Assembly: GCA_017591395.1 (NCBI GenBank)
Contig: WEDG01001007.1
Coordinates: 62,001-126,000 of the forward strand
DNA length: 64,000 nt
Source: Schistocephalus solidus
Taxonomy: Eukaryota; Platyhelminthes; Cestoda; Diphyllobothriidea; Diphyllobothriidae
Direction of reading: 5' to 3'
The notes beneath the pieces were generated by a model that was not told the DNA's origin, searched no databases, and was given only the letters and a program-made list of their open reading frames with translations. A program made the translations under genes and the position numbers. Below, piece after piece: positions 43,501 to 52,393 of this stretch (the stretch's first letter is position 1; every line of letters starts with the position of its first letter).

Positions 43501-45886
43501 TTGAGTAACGGAGGTAACTTGTCATACGCAGGTGAAGTCCAAGAGAACATTTCTAAATCTAATATTATGATTTCGGATCGTATAATCAATCCTGCTAGGC
43601 CAAGAATTATCTGCACACATTTAATTGTATTTCTCAGCAGTGCCGTTAGCAGTGAGGTTTTTAGCCAATTGCAAGTTAAATGCAAAAAGAAGAAATATAT
43701 TGGGCTCCCAAAAGTTGACGTACTATAAGATGAGAACACGTCTTGAGGGTATTTTGTGAGTTTTTCTATAAAATATCACAAAACGGTTTTTACCACGGAT
43801 GTTTAAAGTGATGGAAAAGGTGAATTAAATAACGACACAATGATTAAATGTACGTTTTATCTTTGAGTTAACAATTAAAGCCTTGTAATGACGCAGGCAA
43901 CTGTTTTTTCATCTACTGAAGATTAATGCACACGGCTTTCCAGGCTTCCTTCTGCTCCTACAACTCCAATCACAGTATCGGACCGGATGTGGCCTAAAAG
44001 ACAATCACCGTATAGCAGACAAATTAAACTAAGAAAATATATTCCTCTTATCTGGGTAACGTTAGGGGTACAAGGTAAAAATATGACCTCAATAAATTGC
44101 ATCTACTTAATTATGGTGTATATCTTCGTTATCAACATTTGCTGGACGTCAGTTCAATTGATCACCTACACTGGCTCGTTACCAGAAACAATACAATTTT
44201 TCGAATACAAAAGGACTTAAGTCTTTCCATTTGGTAAGTTAACGATTTTTAAATGTAGGTTACTTTTGTATGGTTTCACAATCGCAATGCACTTTAGTAT
44301 AAATAAGGATTTTGCCTTGCGATTAGTTAAAACGCAAGGCAAATAAACGCCTTTTGTCTATCCTGTATTGTACAAATAAATTAAAAACAAAGCAGTTTAG
44401 TAAAAAATACCATTGACGCATTTGAAACTCGTAATAACAACTGCAGCCTCCCCATTACACAGAAGTGTAGCATTATGACAACGTATATCAAACTCAAACT
44501 TTATAAAGGTTAACATTCACGGTAAAACTTCAAATTGTCGTCAAAGTTTTTGTGTGCTGCCTTACATGTACATTATGATTTATTGTGACGTTCGCATACC
44601 GGAAACGGGCCTCCATCGTAACCCAAATAATGCAATGGACGGAAGTGTCATCATAATAATCCCAAGGTTAAACGTGACAGATATGCTGAATAGCTGACAA
44701 CGAGTGGATTTGCAAGTATGGGGATTAAGGCGTTTCCTGTAAAATGCACTAATTTTTTTCGCTGTTGGTGCTTGTTGATCCATAGGCAATATTCGGACAC
44801 TGTCCCTAACACCGTCTCCAACTGGCATATTCGGTACTTTCAGCATCGATTAACCAAAATTAGCAATTATCAGATGTTTGAGACAGCCATTTTTTCAAAA
44901 ATCCGCAGATTTTGAATTTTCTTGGGACACAGTCGGTGAAATTGATTGGGCTCTTGTGTCTGGGCTAGAGATTAGGTACATATTTATAGTTCTAACGTTG
45001 AACGTATGCACGCGGTATCATGGATTTAATTTTAAAATACAATTATCAAAAAGGCTGCTCTTTGGCTATTCTCAGCCCGACATTTACATGTTTAATTATT
45101 GCTATCTACTACTGAATGATAACAAATAATGAAAAGTAAATAATAAGTTATCTTATGCAGCAAGACCGCAGAGACTTGTGACTAACCGTTTTCCTCTGCC
45201 CGTGTTTTTGCAACCTTAGATATGCTCGAGGTCCCGTCCCTGGAACTGAAAGTGTTTGGCGAATTGCTGTCGTTGGTCGTCGAAAGTTCTATAGAACCCT
45301 CTAGAATAGAATTCGCAGAAATATCCGATTCCGCATTAGCAGTTTGTGAATTCTCATTCAAGCATTTGACGTTTCCCGTGGAGTGTGCTTCTATTCCATG
45401 CTCTCGATGTCGCTTGTAAGATGTCATCTCCCAGGAACGGTCTTTGTCAGCCCGTTTGCCTGGTTCGAGAGCAGAAAATGCGCTGAAGGCTTTTGTATTA
45501 TGATCTGGGCTTCCAGTAGCTTTCGTTGCATATTTCTGCCTCTGACAGTTGGAGAGGGAGTTTGAAATGCCGGAGGATGAAGCGGGGGATTGACGTTTAT
45601 CGTCAATTACGCAAAGACCACTGAAGTCATCGCTGGCATCAAGAGAAGTTCCTTTGACTCGTTGAAACCCTACACCATTATCTTGGTGAATTTTTGGGGA
45701 ACAGTGTTGTCCCGTCCACTGGCAAGACGTTAGGTCAGCAGAACGGTTACGGACCTCCTGTCGTCGCTTGGCATCTTTCGATATCAAAATAGGTGTATAA
45801 AGACTGAGTCTGTCTTCGAAACATGCTTCGGCGAAAATCCTTAACGGCGTAGGTTTCTTTAGAAAATTCGAGGTCGGCAGATGCAT
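3834..45886 (-). CDS. Tandem-RRM RNA-binding protein (ELAV/Sxl/RBMS-like), seven coding exons
   Basis: Joined exons 45886-45187, 29760-29267, 26021-25892, 18716-18619, 14318-14165, 7366-7222 and 4518-3834 give 801 residues plus TGA. All six introns are GT-AG and each exon's phase fits the next, which supports the chain strongly. RRM1 is about residues 403-474, with RNP2 LYIRGL (405-410) and RNP1 EGYGFIDF (441-448). RRM2 is about 482-566, with RNP2 VYVTNI (483-488) and RNP1 TGTGFVRY (525-532). A DP motif sits in the short inter-RRM linker, as in RBMS proteins. The FVRY, EEAQ.AI and PGA..PL stretches of RRM2 recall Sex-lethal, ELAV and shep. Such proteins bind U- or AU-rich single-stranded RNA and act in splicing, mRNA stability or translation; that role here is inferred from family. 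The N-terminal 398 residues and C-terminal 228 have no domain I recognise. The 5' end may be incomplete if a non-coding first exon exists. Confidence 0.88.
4519..7221 (-). other. Intron 6 of the RRM gene
   Basis: A GT-AG intron of 2,703 bp. It is AT-rich with scattered short open frames of no recognisable content. I see no repeat or RNA gene in it. Confidence 0.7.
7222..7366 (-). CDS. Exon 6 of the RRM gene: second half of RRM2
   Basis: This exon encodes residues 526-573 and two bases of codon 574. It completes RNP1 (TGTGFVRY), then gives helix 2 (SEEAQKAIDGI), the PGAKRPLELKLAD beta-4 segment and a basic tail (RQRTREHK). The acceptor TTTAAAG|GC follows a pyrimidine-rich stretch; the donor AAAG|GTATGT is good. 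The reading frame stays open upstream of the acceptor to about 7454, but those extra codons do not fit the RRM and are intron. The PGA..PL.VK.A signature is shared with shep, ELAV and Sex-lethal second RRMs. Confidence 0.88.
7367..14164 (-). other. Intron 5 of the RRM gene
   Basis: A GT-AG intron of 6,798 bp, mostly AT-rich. A GC-richer patch at about 9,540-9,860 contains a block around 9,737-9,850 unlike its surroundings, possibly an old repeat copy. Nothing else is recognisable. Confidence 0.65.
14165..14318 (-). CDS. Exon 5 of the RRM gene: inter-RRM linker and first half of RRM2
   Basis: This exon encodes residues 475-525 and the first base of Gly526. It was found by reading the minus strand, because it has no long flanking open frame. 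The acceptor is GTTCTCTTTCAG and the donor ACAG|GTAAAC. The translation starts ESEKDPLNVYVTNIPESW, so a very short linker with a DP motif leads straight into RNP2 (VYVTNI). It continues through helix 1 (ENLKQIFAPYG) and beta-2. The phase-1 end falls in the Gly codon of RNP1. Confidence 0.88.
14319..18618 (-). other. Intron 4 of the RRM gene
   Basis: A GT-AG intron of 4,300 bp. The stretch at about 16,430-17,200 is GC-richer than its surroundings and has several overlapping short open frames on both strands, including a 103-codon plus-strand frame at 16,569-16,880. None resembles a protein I know; a decayed mobile element is the simplest reading. Confidence 0.6.
18619..18716 (-). CDS. Exon 4 of the RRM gene: second half of RRM1
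   Basis: This exon encodes residues 442-474. It begins by completing the RNP1 Gly, followed by YGFIDF, then helix 2 and beta-4 ending VNFAY. The acceptor has a long T-rich tract ending GTTTCAG and the donor is the consensus TAC|GTAAGT, so both ends are secure. Phase 0 at the end joins cleanly to exon 5. RNP1 keeps the aromatic residues that stack on RNA (Tyr443, Phe445), but the usual leading Lys/Arg is Glu441. Confidence 0.9.
18717..25891 (-). other. Intron 3 of the RRM gene
   Basis: A GT-AG intron of 7,175 bp. It is AT-rich, with a poly(A)-type tract near 18,884-18,898 and a small tandem repeat at 20,174. A plus-strand open frame at 20,181-20,546 (121 codons) starts inside that repeat and shows no known domain. 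I do not call it a gene. Confidence 0.65.
20174..20210 (+). repeat. Short tandem repeat, 13-bp unit, about 2.8 copies
   Basis: Two full units of TGCGCAGATGGWA are followed by a partial third, TGCGCAGATCA. The two full units differ by one base. It is a minisatellite-like patch, GC-richer than its surroundings. Confidence 0.8.
25892..26021 (-). CDS. Exon 3 of the RRM gene: first half of RRM1
   Basis: This exon encodes residues 399-441 and the first base of Gly442. It starts HSSRTNLYIRGLP, containing RNP2 (LYIRGL, beta-1 strand), and runs through helix 1 and beta-2. The acceptor CGCACAG has a modest pyrimidine tract; the donor GAAG|GTAAGA is strong. The intron splits the Gly codon at position 2 of RNP1. 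The TNLYIRGLP string is characteristic of RBMS/shep-type first RRMs. The beta-2/beta-3 loop is shorter than in ELAV or RBMS proteins. Confidence 0.88.
26022..29266 (-). other. Intron 2 of the RRM gene
   Basis: A GT-AG intron of 3,245 bp between the linker exon and RRM1. It is AT-rich, and I see nothing recognisable in it. Confidence 0.65.
29267..29760 (-). CDS. Exon 2 of the RRM gene: acidic/Ser-Thr linker before RRM1
   Basis: This exon encodes residues 234-398. The acceptor is a strong polypyrimidine tract ending TTTTTCAG. The exon starts with two bases that complete a GAT codon with exon 1. The donor chosen is AGAGG|GTACTG, which leaves phase 0 and joins directly to the His codon of exon 3; it is weaker than the other donors. 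The translation contains a CALCPKC (CxxCxxC) cluster, then a stretch rich in Glu and Asp, then a Ser/Thr/Pro/Asn-rich section, and ends basic (RSKR) just before RRM1. No known domain is visible. It lies about 0.8 kb downstream of the large inverted repeat in intron 1. Confidence 0.82.
30536..32185 (+). repeat. Left arm of a long inverted repeat
   Basis: This 1.65 kb arm matches the reverse complement of 33,583-35,197 along nearly its whole length. The outer and central parts (about 30,580-31,610) are very close, differing by scattered substitutions and short indels. Inward of about 31,640 the match is weaker but continuous. The left arm carries about 27 extra bases near 30,973-31,000 that the right arm lacks. 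No terminal motif or target-site duplication was recognised at the outer edges. Confidence 0.9.
31144..31416 (-). pseudogene. Shared open segment in left arm of inverted repeat, unknown
   Basis: The frame is open for about 90 codons and ends at a stop. Its C-terminal part (from FAPHASKRGCLF to QLSNAE) is nearly identical to the plus-strand frame in the right arm at 34,436-34,618. A 1-bp difference just upstream shifts the right-arm frame relative to this one. The segment ends in a Leu/Met-rich hydrophobic run. I do not recognise the peptide. It may be a decayed transposon frame or simply non-coding sequence shared by descent. Confidence 0.35.
32186..33582. other. Spacer between the inverted arms
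   Basis: About 1.4 kb of AT-rich sequence that would form the loop of the hairpin. It has no open frame with recognisable content. Confidence 0.6.
33583..35197 (-). repeat. Right arm of the long inverted repeat
   Basis: This arm is the reverse-complement partner of 30,536-32,185, separated from it by about 1.4 kb of AT-rich spacer (32,186-33,582). The best-kept block is 34,150-34,625, where a segment of about 58 codons reads the same peptide as the left arm apart from a few residues. Because the arms are inverted, they are not LTRs of one element. Confidence 0.9.
34436..34618 (+). pseudogene. Shared open segment in right arm of inverted repeat, unknown
   Basis: This is the counterpart of the minus-strand frame at 31,144-31,416, with only a few residue differences over about 58 codons. 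Upstream of it a 1-bp insertion (CTCTTTCG against CTTTTCG-type sequence in the left arm) breaks the longer frame. Product unknown. Confidence 0.35.
39852..39869. repeat. Perfect 18-bp palindrome
   Basis: ACACCGCAT followed by its exact reverse complement ATGCGGTGT. The core CGCATATGCG also occurs at 28,253-28,262. It lies in intron 1 and could be a protein-binding site or chance. Confidence 0.75.
44311..44343. repeat. Hairpin with perfect 11-bp stem
   Basis: TTTGCCTTGCG and its exact complement CGCAAGGCAAA are separated by 11 nt. It sits in intron 1 about 0.85 kb downstream (transcription sense) of exon 1. No function is known. Confidence 0.75.
45187..45886 (-). CDS. Exon 1 of the RRM gene: start codon and Ser-rich N-terminal region
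   Basis: This exon encodes residues 1-233 and the first base of codon 234. The ATG at 45886-45884 is the first Met after two consecutive in-frame TGA codons about 30 nt upstream, so the start is well bounded. The donor reads AACG|GTTAGT and leaves phase 1, matching exon 2. The translation is polar and rich in Ser, Asn, Thr and Lys/Arg, with no recognised domain, and looks intrinsically disordered. A possible acceptor (TTCCAACAG) lies 9 nt before the ATG, so the exon could also begin inside a spliced 5' UTR. A plus-strand open frame here is a shadow. Confidence 0.82.
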
Positions 45887-45935
45887 GCCGGAAACCTGTT
45901 GGAACTTTAGAAGTCATCATCTATCAATAATAAAA

Positions 45936-45953
45936 GAACGATCAATATCGTTC
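45936..45953 (-). promoter_or_regulatory. Stem-loop just upstream of the RRM gene start codon
   Basis: GAACGAT and ATCGTTC form a perfect 7-bp stem with a 4-nt loop, about 50 nt before the ATG at 45886. If this is 5' UTR, it would be a leader hairpin; if it is intron or promoter, it is only a palindrome. The transcription start is not visible. Confidence 0.35.
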
Positions 45954-48900
45954 AAGCTTAAGCAAAGGATGGAAATCATTTGGCGGAAAAAACATTTCAC
46001 AAAACTCAAAATTACATAATCTTTGTTAAGCAGAATTATATAAATTGGTGAATTGCAACTTATAACGGAAGGCAAAAATATGTCACGCCTATTTTTCAAC
46101 AATTCAATCCTTATTTACGTGCAAAATAAATAATAATTTGTAACCGTTTGCAACAATAAATTGTCTTCGTGATATCAGGTGATCACAACAAATCGTCCAG
46201 CGAAATTATTATTGCTTGCCTACTTTTAAGGCAATTTACATGCTAAAAACAGTTTAAATATTGCTGGAGTACAGTGGTCTGCCAGTGAATGCACAAACTG
46301 TGAAGAGTCTGTTAATAAAACAAACAAATCTAGAATGAGTACATTTAACAAAACTGTTAATCACAACAAATTTTATTCCCAGGTCAAAGGCACATCAAAA
46401 GCGAATCCGCTTCCTGTTGGCGGTTTAGCTTGAGACTGCATCAGATGAGTAAGAGGCCCATGTGTCCTCTCTTTCGAGGAAAAACTCCTAAAGAAATTTG
46501 CAATTAAGGTATTATGTGATGACCTAGATTTAAGGTTGAACTTGAATTTTGCTGATCAACACAACCAATTAAATTATCACAATGAGATCCTACAATGATG
46601 GTAAACGCATTATTTGACATCAGCTGTTTTTCGCAATAAAGATAAATGCAAAACCTATCTCTTTTGAAAAAAACGTCGGCTTTGAAGAGCATAATAAGTG
46701 GAAGTAACGGTCTTTTACATATGTTCGTATAACGATAGTGAATTCGACATGCATTTTCTGTTGGCAAAATATGCCTTGATTTGGGATGACGGCCCAGTTA
46801 GACAAATCTTGAAAGCATACTTTCTCTGTTGTAAAGACAGATTTCAAATGGATATGACTTTTATGGTAATTTGGAAGAAGTTCTGCTGGAAATACTGACA
46901 CAGAGGGAATATGTTTAATTGAAAACAGTTCCGCAGCAATTTACTCAATGAACAATGGGCACTTATGACACTTTTATCTATCTGTGGATGATTCACGTAA
47001 GTGTTCAGGAATTTCAAAAATAAAAGAAACCAATTTGTAATTGTTGTTATATGTCACCAATATTACCTGTTTTTACACACACATGACTTTTCTCCATTTT
47101 AAACCTACATTAGTAGCGTCAGAAAATGACTTATCAAATGGACAATGAAAATTAGAAAAACCTATTAAGAAAGGTAGATCCAAAACAGCTAACTTAATTG
47201 TAGAAAAGTATTTTATAGATTTTCTATAGGCGCAGATTAAAAATTGATATTACCTGATGTGATTTTATTCAGGGTACTGAATTTGAACTTCATTAAAATA
47301 TGAGGCATTGAAACATTAATTAACCATTTATGACGTTAATGTTCATCCTATTATGTGTACATTAAACGATGCTTGACTTTTGTCTGCAAAATAGATGAAC
47401 ACAGTTATAAAGTTAATGCCTATTATTGTATCTCAGACGAGGCCAGCAGAGATGAAGAAAGATCACAAGACATAATAGAGCGGAAATGCATGACAATAAT
47501 CTTACATTTCACAGGTTCGTAGCCAGGATTTCTACACATATATCCTGCTGTTATTTCCAAGCACTAAGGAATATTGTATAATTTGAAGCATGAGGAATTT
47601 TTTCCAGCGCATTCTGTAGGCACCCAATGAAATTGTTCTATTGGTAAAGTCTTTAGCCGAATTAACTCTGGCCATTCAAGTGCAGATCATAGTCCAATGG
47701 GAAATTGGGAAAAAAGCTTCATCCTGACTGGTGGCTTCATCGATTTATTAACTTGATTTAATTTGTGATCAGTGAACCAATGTCATTTGAATGTATTCTT
47801 AATGAATTTTTTAAATTTTTCTGCTCGAAATATTTAGCGAAATTTTTAGTCGCCAGATCAATATTTTCGGCTTTACAAATATAAGAAGTATTTAAGGAGT
47901 GGTTTATGACTTTATTAAAATATGGGAAACTTGTTTAGTAGACTTTCTATATTGAGGTCCGGAAGCAGCATTTTTAAAGAAAGTAAAAAAACGGAGTTTA
48001 TCTCCATTAAACCTCTTAAAGCAAAGGTAAACATACTTAAAAAAAATGCGCTTGGATTTATTTACCGTGTGGTCAACTTTTAAAAGCCATTTGTTAAATA
48101 GCACCCACAAATGATTGTTAAATTATTATAAGACATTTTAACCAAAGCATCTGGATGAAGAACTAAAATGCAACTGCAAGCTGCAGCAGATGACATTTTG
48201 GTTTAAAAAATGGATTTTCAATAGGAAAAAATCAGTAGCTTTGCATATTCTGTCGAAACTCTATATAAGTTCCCTTGATAAATATAACATGTGTAACTTC
48301 AGTATACCCTGTGCCTTAAAGATGCTTGAGGGCTCTTACGAAAAGAATAGATGAACGGCCTTGAATACGCACATTTCCTTGGCTGTATTAAAAGGAAATA
48401 TATCGCCTACTTCTCTTAGCAAAAATACCTTACAATCTCAACTACTTTTTAGATTTGCGCATTTGTATATTTAAAATATTCGCATTGAATATTTTATAAC
48501 TTTTGTTTATAGGAATGACGTCGGAGTTTTTTATTACCTGATTTTATTTAAAAGGCAAAATCATAAAATGAAATCTGCTAGCCATAAAAATAACAAATGC
48601 ATCCCCATGCGTTTTCTTCCTTATATTATCTTTTTCGTCCTAAATAGTAAATCCAACCTATTTTCACATATAAATCAAGAGAATGCTATATTTTTAAAAG
48701 AAGAGCTTTACAAGAGTCTAAACATTCATTCTAAAGCGATGATTATAAACTTCAGAATTGTTTTCTTCCAATGAATACTGTAAAACCAATTTGCGACTAC
48801 GGCGCACTGCTTTTCAACGTTACAGATATGGCCTCAAAAGAATTTGCTTTCAGAAGCCTTCAAAAAATTATATTATAAAACTGCATGCTATTTATCTACA

Positions 48901-49919
48901 TTAACATGTCTAGCGCGTTAGGCTTTTGCTCTCCTAGTCGACCGTTTGAGCAAGAAAATATTCGAGGTTCCTTGTTATTGCATGGGATTATCAAAGTACC
49001 TTCTTCATAGGCCTGTTATCCGGTCTTAATCTCTTCCCTGTTAGGAAATAATGCATGTCTACTTCTTGATGAACGATCACTTAAAAAGAAAACGCATATG
49101 ACGTGGAAGTTGAAAAGGCAACAGTATTTCAAACAAACGGGCTGAATAATATCGATTAGTTTAATAAGAAGTACTCCCATTTAACACATTTACAGGTTTT
49201 GGCAAAGTGGACGGCATTTTTATGTCAAGTGTACTATCTGACATCCTACGACTTGTTCTTTTGTACTCAACATTTTTATTTACATCAGCTTGTTCTTGTA
49301 TCAAAGACTTCAATGTTTAAGTTCTTATAAATACTGTATGAACTGTAGGGCCACTTTGAGCAGATTTATCTGATCATACTTATAAACTTGACTGCGTTCG
49401 ATGGCTGGCAAGTTGCACTTTACATACAATCACTACACAACTGCCTTCATGTGAATACTGGAGATGATCATGGATAAACGAATGCAAGTAAATTTTTATC
49501 ATATAAGTCAGAAATAATGCTTTAATTTTTACTTGTGTCTATTTGATCCGGTGAAGTCATCAACCAGATAATTTCACTAGCATTTGAATACAAAGGACTG
49601 ACTTGCATAACAAGCACATTACAAAACCCTTCAAAGAATACTAAAAAGGTCAGTCAATGCCTATATAAAAAGTAAATACCTTTAGAGGATGGTCAGCATG
49701 ACGCAAAAACACAAACAAATTATCGGAGTTAAATGGAAAACGGAATGCTCTGCGAGAATTGCGGAATTATGAGATACTTTTGTTATCTTTACTGCTCGCA
49801 TCTACGTACATAGCAGACGCAGATGTTCGTTTGACATGAGTTGAAACATACTAATTTCGTAATATGCCTACATTTGGCAATTTACGCTACTACGTAAGAT
49901 GTGTCGATCTCCCACCATT

Positions 49920-50342
49920 TTATGTGGGTTGCGTGGTATTATGCAAAAAAATGACTAGAAAATCTAGTGAAATAAATTTAAAAGTTACCAGAATTGCATC
50001 AAAATATCCTTTTCTCAGAACGGACACGCAACTCGCCTCTGCGAAAGCGCTAGTGCATTGAAGAGACAAACATTTATCTGATTCAGGCCACATTTTGTTG
50101 ATAAAGTTTAATGTTTTGGTTGTGATATATGTTATTTTCTCGAAAAGCCTCAATTTAGCAGCATTCAAATTAAGGTTAAATATAATGCATGGAACGGAAT
50201 GTGCAAGTAGCCCACCGAGAAGATCGACGAAATCAATAACCAATGAAATAAACTGAACTTTATTGATATGCTTTTGTGTGCGATACAGTTCCGAATAGAT
50301 CGAAAATATAAAGTCGAACAATGGACCCATTAATACAATCAA
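49920..50342 (-). other. 140-codon open frame, probably chance
   Basis: This is the longest open frame outside the RRM gene. The translation is rich in Leu, Ile and Phe, with an apparent hydrophobic stretch near each end, but no motif is recognised. The first ATG is at codon 5. In DNA this AT-rich, one frame of this length in 64 kb on six frames is not unexpected, so I do not call it a gene. Confidence 0.15.
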
Positions 50343-51059
50343 TCAGTACGTTATCAATTTAAGGTAACAATTGGAAGTAGTTCTCCTTGTCCGAATTATT
50401 TTTGCTTTGATTTCGGTTGGGTGTGTTGCCAGGAAGATAAATGCTTAGCATTCTACAGGTGAAGAGGTTGGCCTGGTCTATAAATTGTATTTTGGTCATA
50501 AGTCTGGCTCAATTATACCGAAGCGGAGCATTATCCCACAAAAAAATGATATCAATTTGCCACCAAGGATTGCCAGTGTAAACGAAGGCATACGTACGAT
50601 GTCTTTGGACGCCTTCTTATTTTTGGTGCCAGGTATTCAGGGATTGATTTGTCGATCGCAGAATTTAATGGGCACCCAAAACACCCAGTGTCGCTGGTTC
50701 TTGAATTTCGCTTTTTGACATAATTTGCTTATCCTTAAGTTATTTCTTCCGTTAACCACTCGAAACGACTCCAGTTGCCTGTGTAAAAATAAGATTTAAT
50801 CAGACTAGCAAATTCTTGGCCACAAGGCAAGTACGTGATCAACATAACCCAAATCAAACAAAAGTCTTTTAGCTTAGGCTTAGCTTTGCTTATATTGACC
50901 TGCTTAACTTGAAAATTAAATTCGGAAAACAGGTGTTTACAGGATTTAATCAGCGGGCCAATGCAGTTACCTAGAGAAGCGTAATATGATTGTGCAGTGT
51001 GCTTAAAATGTTTTTGGTAAATTATCATCACCTTACTGCGCGAAGCTCTTATAATAATA

Positions 51060-51340
51060 GCTTGCCCACTTCCAGCATTAATTAAGTACTGAATACGGCC
51101 GAGAGAGCCTGCCTAGGACCTTGAATAGGCAGGCAATGTAAGTATGTATCCAAGTTATATTAGTTGTCTTGCACTCTAAAAACATATTTTTACCCCGGTT
51201 TTATCCCTAATATTAAGCTTTCTCAAATCTAAGTTGGATCTGAAACGCACTGTCCACCCCACTCTTTATTCAGTTCTCAATATTTACCTAGAAAGATTAA
51301 ATGTCTACTTGGAGGGCACTTGGCCTACACGGCTTCAAGT
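51060..51340 (+). repeat. Dispersed repeat copy A (inverted partner at 54.05-54.33 kb)
   Basis: The stretch from about 51,105 to 51,325 aligns with the reverse complement of about 54,055-54,285, sharing runs such as CCTAGGACCTTGAATA (one base different) and AATGTCTACTTGGAG. A weaker match extends outward to about 51,060. The two copies are diverged but clearly homologous. Family unknown. Confidence 0.75.
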
Positions 51341-51878
51341 GACAGCAGGGATGGGACAAAATGCTAAGTAAATAAGACACCACTGATTATTATCCGTTAT
51401 GAAACAGTGGCAATAGGCGACCCAGTTGTGGGCAGGAAGGAGGCAGTCCTTGCACTAGGTATGACCGTTGACTGTACATGTTGGAGTTGCTAATTAAAGT
51501 AGATGTTTAGTTTTCTGGTGACTGCATTTTTCAAATACTGTACCGTTTCTGGCGCTGTCTTATCTGATCCGGAATTCGTGTAAGCATCTGAAATACCATG
51601 CTTATAAACTTTTATTTCCATTGATGGAATTACAGTTGTATTGATTCCATACTGCAGTCACAATAGATCAGAGCAAACCACTCGCTTGTAACTACATTTT
51701 TCAATTCTGAGCGGCAGAATATGATGCGATATTGCAGAAAGCATTTCCTGCAAAATGTAGAGAATGTCGGAACTTATGATGGGGATAGCACCGAAATAAA
51801 CATAAAAAAGGTAACGTTTTAAATCACAAAATGTGAACTAAATAGCTGAAACATGATTGGCATTGTTTGTATGCCAGA

Positions 51879-51899
51879 TATATATATATATATATATAT
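51879..51899. repeat. (TA)n microsatellite
   Basis: A run of alternating A and T of about 21 bp. It abuts the 3' end (minus-strand sense) of the first short element, suggesting the element ends in or inserted into a TA tract. Confidence 0.9.
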
Positions 51900-52198
51900 G
51901 ATAGTGTGTTGCTTACCGATCTTCTTAAGGAACATGTATGTTCCGTTGTGTCCATAAAGCTCAGACTAGAACTCTCTTAGGCGGTCGCATAGCGACGTGT
52001 AGCATATGATAAACAGGAACCGACAAATGACAAGGGAAACCGGAATGGCCATTTCTGGCTTATTAGCCGTCATCAGCCAGTCATACCCAATCCCAAGTGT
52101 GGTACACCTGGGATTCGAACCCGCGATCTTTGATATTTGAGTCGAAAGCTCTACCATTGGGACACGAGCTCGTTGTTTTTGTCGGTTGTGATCGGGAA
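51900..52198 (-). mobile_element. tRNA-derived SINE-like element with hammerhead-like core, copy 1
   Basis: Read on the minus strand, the head (about 52,172-52,108) resembles a tRNA: GAGCTCG, an A-box-like TGGTAGAGC and a perfect B box GGTTCGAATCC (52,121-52,111), so RNA polymerase III transcription is likely. A 9-bp hairpin (CCCAGGTGT/ACACTTGGG) follows. Next comes CTGATGA (52,076-52,070), a GGCT/AGCC stem and GAAA (52,055-52,052), the order of a hammerhead ribozyme core. The 3' part continues to CACACTATCAT and a TA tract. The anticodon arm is too long for a working tRNA. The combination resembles Sm-alpha elements of schistosomes in design; no sequence identity is claimed. Confidence 0.7.
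52111..52157 (-). promoter_or_regulatory. Internal RNA polymerase III promoter (A and B boxes)
   Basis: The A-box-like TGGTAGAGC begins at 52,157 and the B box GGTTCGAATCC spans 52,121-52,111 on the minus strand. Spacing is like that of a tRNA gene. It belongs to the SINE-like element, not to a free tRNA gene. Confidence 0.65.
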
Positions 52199-52391
52199 TA
52201 TGATGATAGTGTGGGGCTCACCGATCTGCTTAAGGAATATGTATGTTCCGTTGTGCCATGGAGCTAAGACTAGAGCTCTCGCAGGCGGTCGCATAGCGAC
52301 GTGTGGCATATGATAAACAGGAACTGACAGGCTGATGACGGGTAATAAGCCAGAAAGGCCATTCCGGTCTCCCTTGTCTTTGTCGGTTCCT

Positions 52392-52393
<2 letters not shown>
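52199..52393 (-). mobile_element. Short element copy 2, 5'-truncated and 5'-inverted
   Basis: The minus-strand part from about 52,330 down to 52,205 matches the 3' half of copy 1 (GTTCCTGTTTATCATATGC through CACACTATCAT) with scattered differences. The adjoining 52,331-52,393 matches the hammerhead-like section of copy 1 but in the opposite (plus) orientation. The element therefore has an internal inversion at its 5' end and lacks the tRNA head. It abuts copy 1 directly in the same overall orientation and is bounded on the other side by a TA tract. Confidence 0.7.

Larger units (their letters stand above)
29761..45186 (-). other. Intron 1 (first coding intron) of the RRM gene
   Basis: A GT-AG intron of 15,426 bp, the largest in the gene. 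It holds the long inverted repeat at 30,536-35,197 and short palindromes at 39,852 and 44,311. The remainder (about 35.2-45.1 kb) is AT-rich with only short, unconvincing open frames. One example is 44,846-44,580 on the minus strand (about 88 codons), in a slightly GC-richer patch. Confidence 0.7.
45887..51050. other. Region upstream of the first coding exon, no gene seen
   Basis: About 5 kb of AT-rich sequence. It may be promoter, a 5' UTR intron or intergenic DNA. I find no convincing second gene, and no TATA or initiator element can be assigned with confidence. Confidence 0.5.

Noticed and set aside
45222..45565. Plus-strand open frames over exon 1
   Set aside because: They are antisense shadows of a Ser-rich coding exon.
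52108..52172. A tRNA gene on the minus strand
   Set aside because: A and B boxes are good, but the anticodon arm is too long for a functional tRNA and the sequence runs directly into repeat sequence shared with a neighbouring copy. It is the head of a SINE-like element.
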